From the NCBI RefSeq assembly GCF_003060825.1, contig NZ_CP028922.1, positions 697,001 through 761,000 of the forward strand: 64,000 bases of DNA, in the 5' to 3' direction. A program made the translations under genes and the position numbers. Position 1 is the first letter of the stretch, and every line of letters begins with the position of its first letter. The notes below the pieces were generated by a model, which saw only the letters and a list, made by a program, of their open reading frames with translations, was not told where the DNA came from and did no database searches. This document shows positions 60,492-64,000 of the stretch, in pieces. The DNA is from Paenibacillus sp. CAA11. Its GTDB lineage: Bacteria; Bacillota; Bacilli; Paenibacillales; Paenibacillaceae.

Positions 60492-62105
60492 TTATTTTGT
60501 CTTCTTAATCCAGGCAGCAATATCTTGAATGATGGCAGGCGATACATTAAGGGGTTGCATATAATCCTGGCCGGTGGAGAGGGTATTTACCTCGCTGAGC
60601 AGATGATTCACTTTCGGATAGGATTTATACTCTACATCCTTACGATCCTTGAGCTCCTTTTTCCAGGTGTTGAACTCACTCATCGGCACCTGCCAGTCGT
60701 TTTCACCCTGGAGAATCAGCATTGGCCCCTGCTGCTGCTTAGCGAGATCGGTTGGCTTATAGTCCCGCTGCTCATACCACCAATACGCCGGGGAAAGCGG
60801 GAAATTGGCAGGCATATTGTCTGTGGAATACTGCGGGTCATTGACCATTTGTGCGATTGACTTCCAAACCGCAGCCTGCTGTTCATACGGAGCGGTGTCC
60901 TGTCCAAGCTGTTTGACCCGGCTGATCAGTTCATCCTGCTGCTTCACAGTCACATCTACAAATCTGGAGCTGGGCGCGGACAGCAGAATCGTTCCGGCAA
61001 TATTTCTAGTTGTATCTGCCTGCTCGATCAGCGGCATGGCGAAGCCGCCCTGGCTGTGTCCTGCGACGAAGATACGTGAAGCGTCAATGTCTTTTATCCC
61101 TTTGAGCAATTGCACGGCCGCAAGGGCATCCTTTACCGTCTCGTCCTTCAGCGTGAATTTGGGAAGGGCTGCTATTTTGAAAGTATGCTCATAGGTAATC
61201 TTGTCATAACGAAGTACGGCAATTCCTTCAGAGGCCAAGCCAGCAGCGAGGTCCCGCAGCGGCTTGCCGCCATAGGCACTAGAGTCCCGATCCTGCGGAC
61301 CGGAGCCGTGTACCAGCACAACAACCGGGAATGGGCCATTGCCTTTTGGCTTGGTGAGGGTTCCCGGCAGGGCAAAGGTGCCTTCCCCGATCGTCACTTC
61401 CTCCTCCGTGTAGGCGTCCTGATGGTCATAGGCCGGCTTTTGGTACAGCTCAGGCTGGGCCTGAGCGATATTCAGATCATCTACTAGATTGTCTTTATTG
61501 AGACGGACAGTAATTTGAAGAGGGGCAGCGGCTGCTTTTAGCGTGTAAGCCACGTTACGATGAACAGCATTCTCCTTTACCGCCTTGGCGGTTTGCTCGC
61601 CAATCTTGCCATACACCTTCTCGTAGTTGCTTAGCAGGCTGCTGAGTGCTTGAGCGGGAAGAGCCTGCTGAAGTGCCGGGCTCATCAGCTTAGCTGCACT
61701 GGCTCCATCCCCGGATTGCAGGTATTGAAGGAATTGGTCGGCCGTATCGGCTTGCGGTACAGAGGTCGTATTCGTAAACAATTTTGAGAGCCACTCCTTA
61801 GCAATTAGGGTTGTGCTGTCTGTAATTTGCAGCGGGCCAGTGGATTGGTAATTGACAGGTTGGCCGTTAAATTCAGCCTTGGCGTCTTTCAGATCCAAGA
61901 CTAGGCGCTTTGATCCCTGAGTGACGGTTATGCGCTTTGCTGCTGCATCCCAGGTCACTTTAGCTCCTGCTTGGGCAGCGGCCTCCCGGATCGGAATAAG
62001 AGCGGAAGAGGCGTCTTGCGCAATTGCACTGAGGGAAGGGACTGACATGCACAACGCTAGGGAGACGGCGATAGCGGATCTAACGGGTTTGCTCATTTTT
62101 TTCAT
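60492..62105 (-). CDS. Secreted alpha/beta hydrolase with stalk domain
   Basis: A 537-residue secreted enzyme. Signal peptide (SAIAVSLALCMSVPSLSAIA) is followed by a copper-amine-oxidase-N-like stalk (about 35-90; AAAQAGAKVTWDAAAKRITV), then a DUF3887-like region (about 120-215). From about 245 comes the hydrolase: VVLVHGSGPQDRD, nucleophile VAGHSQGGFAMP, acid in GENDWQVP, His in PKVNHLLSE. The stalk is a cell-wall or surface anchoring module in related bacteria. Substrate unknown; esterase or depolymerase activity is likely. Confidence 0.85.
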   Translation of the reverse strand: MKKMSKPVRSAIAVSLALCMSVPSLSAIAQDASSALIPIREAAAQAGAKVTWDAAAKRITVTQGSKRLVLDLKDAKAEFNGQPVNYQSTGPLQITDSTTLIAKEWLSKLFTNTTSVPQADTADQFLQYLQSGDGASAAKLMSPALQQALPAQALSSLLSNYEKVYGKIGEQTAKAVKENAVHRNVAYTLKAAAAPLQITVRLNKDNLVDDLNIAQAQPELYQKPAYDHQDAYTEEEVTIGEGTFALPGTLTKPKGNGPFPVVVLVHGSGPQDRDSSAYGGKPLRDLAAGLASEGIAVLRYDKITYEHTFKIAALPKFTLKDETVKDALAAVQLLKGIKDIDASRIFVAGHSQGGFAMPLIEQADTTRNIAGTILLSAPSSRFVDVTVKQQDELISRVKQLGQDTAPYEQQAAVWKSIAQMVNDPQYSTDNMPANFPLSPAYWWYEQRDYKPTDLAKQQQGPMLILQGENDWQVPMSEFNTWKKELKDRKDVEYKSYPKVNHLLSEVNTLSTGQDYMQPLNVSPAIIQDIAAWIKKTK

Positions 62106-62143
62106 AAAGAATCCTCCTTGTTATAGATAAAGGTATGAATTGC

Positions 62144-63241
62144 CTAATTAAATACAAGGACAACAATCACAATTAGCACGAGCGGCGCAAACAGAAACAC
62201 CCAAGCTAGTGGGCGGGCGAAGTTGACAGTCCAGCCGACTCCCATTCTTTTCTCCACAAAGACCGCAGGGTCCTTCGGGTTATAGTAGATGCTGCCGAGC
62301 TTCCAGGCATTGTCGTCATTGATTGGCGCTTCGGCGCCCAGGCTCCCTTTCTTCCCAATTCTGCTGCCGCCTTGGCCGGTATTAATAGATAGATATATGG
62401 CTCCAAATACAATGAGCAAAGGCATGCCCAGGCTGACCAGCAAGGAGACCTGCATGTTTACCGGATAAAGCATAGTCCACTGCATGAAAGCAAAGAGCAA
62501 AATTAGAACAAGGCTTGCCAGCAGGTTGAAGACAGACCAGCGATAACGGAATGCGGCATTCTGCCGGGCGGATTGTTCAGGATTCGATGGGCTCAGCTGC
62601 TGCTTGCTTCTAAGAATGATCAGGTTAATGAATAAGAGCAGTCCGGTCATCAGCAGCTGCATGATATTGGGGAATAGAATGGACCGGTAAGATTTCTCTA
62701 CACTGCGGGTGACCTGCCCCTGGAAGTCATATTGCATAGGAATCGTGTCTGGGAAGCGGTCATACAGGGCCAGTGCTGCACCGATACTAACTCCAATGAT
62801 TACGAGATGGATGAGATACCATCTGCTGGACAGGACCATACGGCGCTTTCGGAATGAAGTGTCCAGCGTCAGCTTGGCTGGTTGGGTTGCTTCGGCAGGC
62901 AGCTGTGCTTTGTAGTCCTTCATTTTGCGGTGGAACCGGATATGCAGAGCCGTAGAGCATCCAAGGATAAATAAGATATAGGCAGGGATGGCATAGGCCT
63001 GAATAGATTCATTTCCGGCAATGGTAACAGTAGCGAAGATCAGTAGAAGGGCACCGTTCAGCACAGCGCATGTGCGTGCATACTGCTTGCGCATTCTCAC
63101 CACAGGCTCACTATGATAGACCTCTTCGCTTACCGTGACGCCAAAGCTAATATTCTCTCGGGTCAAGTAAGGGAGGAATACTTGCATAGTAGCGACAGGA
63201 AGAAATAGCAAGACGATGAAGATACTCGGTAACAGGCTCAT
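62144..63241 (-). CDS. DUF1648/DUF5808 membrane protein
   Basis: A 365-residue polytopic membrane protein. Eight or so hydrophobic segments are visible. The DUF1648 signature is ALYDRFPDTIPMQYDFQG; the C-terminal DUF5808 signature is AWKLGSIYYNPKDPAVFVEK and GVGWTVNFARPLAW. Related B. subtilis-type proteins occur next to GntR/YtrA-like regulators. The ATG overlaps the stop of the GntR gene by four bases. SdpI immunity proteins share the DUF1648 element; an immunity role is only a suggestion. Confidence 0.82.
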   Translation of the reverse strand: MSLLPSIFIVLLFLPVATMQVFLPYLTRENISFGVTVSEEVYHSEPVVRMRKQYARTCAVLNGALLLIFATVTIAGNESIQAYAIPAYILFILGCSTALHIRFHRKMKDYKAQLPAEATQPAKLTLDTSFRKRRMVLSSRWYLIHLVIIGVSIGAALALYDRFPDTIPMQYDFQGQVTRSVEKSYRSILFPNIMQLLMTGLLLFINLIILRSKQQLSPSNPEQSARQNAAFRYRWSVFNLLASLVLILLFAFMQWTMLYPVNMQVSLLVSLGMPLLIVFGAIYLSINTGQGGSRIGKKGSLGAEAPINDDNAWKLGSIYYNPKDPAVFVEKRMGVGWTVNFARPLAWVFLFAPLVLIVIVVLVFN

Positions 63242-63639
63242 GGCAATAGCTCCTTTTCCTCGGGAAGGATATCCCGGTAGATACTTTGTACGATGCTGAG
63301 CAGCTCTTCTTGGCTCATTCCCCGGCAGATTGCTTCGGCGATGATCGGTTTCAGCTGATCATGCTGTTTGGCTGTGTACTCAGGGGTGACGGGAGGCATC
63401 CCGTCCGGATCGACCACGACGCCCTTCTGTCTGTGGATCTGAATATAGCCCTCCTGCTTAAGCAGGGTATAGGCTTTATTGACGGTATGCAGATTAATAC
63501 CGATGTCCGAGGCAAGGCTGCGAACGGATGGAAGGGCTTCTCCCGGAATAAGCCGGCCGCTGGCAATTCCTTCAATAATCTGATTGACCAGTTGTGTATA
63601 GATCGGCACATCCGACTGCATATCAAGCTGAATGAGCAT
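63238..63639 (-). CDS. GntR family regulator (YtrA-like)
   Basis: A 133-residue regulator with an N-terminal GntR winged helix (IYTQLVNQIIEGIASGRL, ALPSVRSLASDIGINLHTVN, GYIQIHRQKG) and only a short C-terminal part, as in YtrA subfamily members. Such proteins usually repress an adjacent transporter or membrane gene in response to envelope stress. It is translationally coupled to the DUF1648 protein. GAAGGGA precedes the ATG. Confidence 0.88.
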   Translation of the reverse strand: MLIQLDMQSDVPIYTQLVNQIIEGIASGRLIPGEALPSVRSLASDIGINLHTVNKAYTLLKQEGYIQIHRQKGVVVDPDGMPPVTPEYTAKQHDQLKPIIAEAICRGMSQEELLSIVQSIYRDILPEEKELLP

Positions 63640-63706
63640 GTAATCCCTTCTTATCTATGTTGTTTAACTGTTATACTACAAATATAACAGTTGTTTTTTT
63701 GTTTGT

Positions 63707-63802
63707 CTATATAGAAATGAACTAAAGAAATGAATGTTATAGGACCGTATTAGGCTGTGATAACAGAAAATTCAATGTTAAACTTTAGTTTAATCTATAT
63801 AG
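63707..63802. repeat. 96-bp palindromic repeat, copy 3
   Basis: Ends CTATATAGA-ATGAACTAAAG and CTTTAGTTTAATCTATATAG. The centre differs from copy 1 at only a few positions (GGCTGTGATAAC for GGCCGTGATAAC). It lies between the GntR gene and the next SdpI-like gene, about 45 bases before the latter's start. The remaining gap 63640-63706 holds an AACTGTTATA/TATAACAGTT-type inverted repeat (about 63666-63692), a possible GntR operator. Confidence 0.85.
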
Positions 63803-63844
63803 TATGTTGAATTAACTAATGAGGAGAGGAAGTGAGATTTAGCT

Positions 63845-64000
63845 TTGAGTAAGACTAAAGTATTGCGCATGGTTACCTGGCTGATTGCAGCAGTGCCGAT
63901 CGTGGTATATCTCTGGGTGTATCCTAAGCTGCCGGAGCAGATTCCTGTACACTTTAGTGATGGGCAGCCGGACCGGTATGCAAGTAAATCCGGTATAGAG
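63845..64000 (+). CDS. DUF1648/SdpI-like membrane protein, N-terminal part
   Basis: The first 52 codons of a gene that runs out of the window. TTG 63845 is preceded by GAGGAGAGGAAGTGAG. The first helix (MVTWLIAAVPIVVYLWVY) is followed by LPEQIPVHFSDGQPDRYASK, the DUF1648 signature of SdpI-family immunity and related proteins. With the DUF1648 gene and GntR regulator on the other strand it forms a small DUF1648 cluster. Confidence 0.78.
   Translation, partial: MSKTKVLRMVTWLIAAVPIVVYLWVYPKLPEQIPVHFSDGQPDRYASKSGIE

Noticed and set aside
1-64000. CRISPR array, prophage or integrative element
   Set aside because: No regularly spaced repeats, no integrase, no phage structural genes; the only mobile element found is the group II intron.

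Overview
The window looks like chromosomal DNA of a spore-forming Bacillota, most likely Paenibacillus. Supporting this are LplB/YtcP-type sugar permeases with a LipO-like binding protein, a Cache-type AraC regulator beside polysaccharide-degrading enzymes, a Spo0E-family phosphatase, a lipoteichoic acid synthase, LipL, a bacilliredoxin, phosphosulfolactate synthase, strong AGGAGG ribosome sites and frequent TTG/GTG starts. Genus assignment is by gene content and style only.

Layout. 1-291: 3' end of a phosphodiester glycosidase gene. 588-4044: an ABC sugar importer (two permeases and a lipoprotein). 4114-6369: its likely membrane AraC regulator, on the other strand. 6648-11712: three-gene degradation operon (GH88 unsaturated glucuronyl hydrolase, heparinase II/III-type lyase, unrecognised protein); together these form a uronate-polysaccharide utilisation locus. 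11805-14081: AIM24 protein, a secreted coiled-coil protein and an AraC regulator. 14267-18035: MATE exporter, sodA, a cysteine-rich winged-helix regulator and trhO. 18302-20170: LTA synthase. 20449-22891: a promoter, a 7-codon leader peptide, long-range inverted repeats and two intrinsic terminators ahead of a MutS2 paralogue without the Smr domain; this looks like an antibiotic- or stall-responsive attenuator and is the most interesting feature here. 23012-25520: fRMsr, small proteins and a hydrolase. 25715-29295: GNAT gene and an ECF vitamin transporter (YkoC/E/D type), whose S-component promoter is covered by a BirA-like operator. 29438-31549: a DHA2 exporter and two small genes.

31620-33522: a group IIC intron with its reverse transcriptase, inserted just past a terminator. 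33527-37598: MarR regulator, MFS transporter and an EcsAB-like ABC pair. 37671-45678: FAD oxidoreductase, ComA, an orphan sporulation-type kinase, bacilliredoxin, NadE, an AraC/GyrI regulator and a hydrolase. 45830-47429: acpS and mutY. 47627-48238: second sodA. 48710-53966: GNAT, a QueG-Ogt fusion overlapping an HD-GYP gene, yneF, folE and lipL. 54055-55272: a third superoxide dismutase domain fused behind a helical domain. 55344-57344: a hydrolase and an IclR regulator. 57654-60394: an ECF sigma factor, its membrane anti-sigma-like protein and a secreted homologue of that protein's outer domain. 60492-64000: secreted hydrolase, DUF1648 membrane protein, GntR regulator and the start of another DUF1648/SdpI-like gene.

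Three copies of a 96-bp palindromic repeat lie between genes at about 38.98, 44.77 and 63.71 kb. I saw no tRNA, rRNA or CRISPR array.
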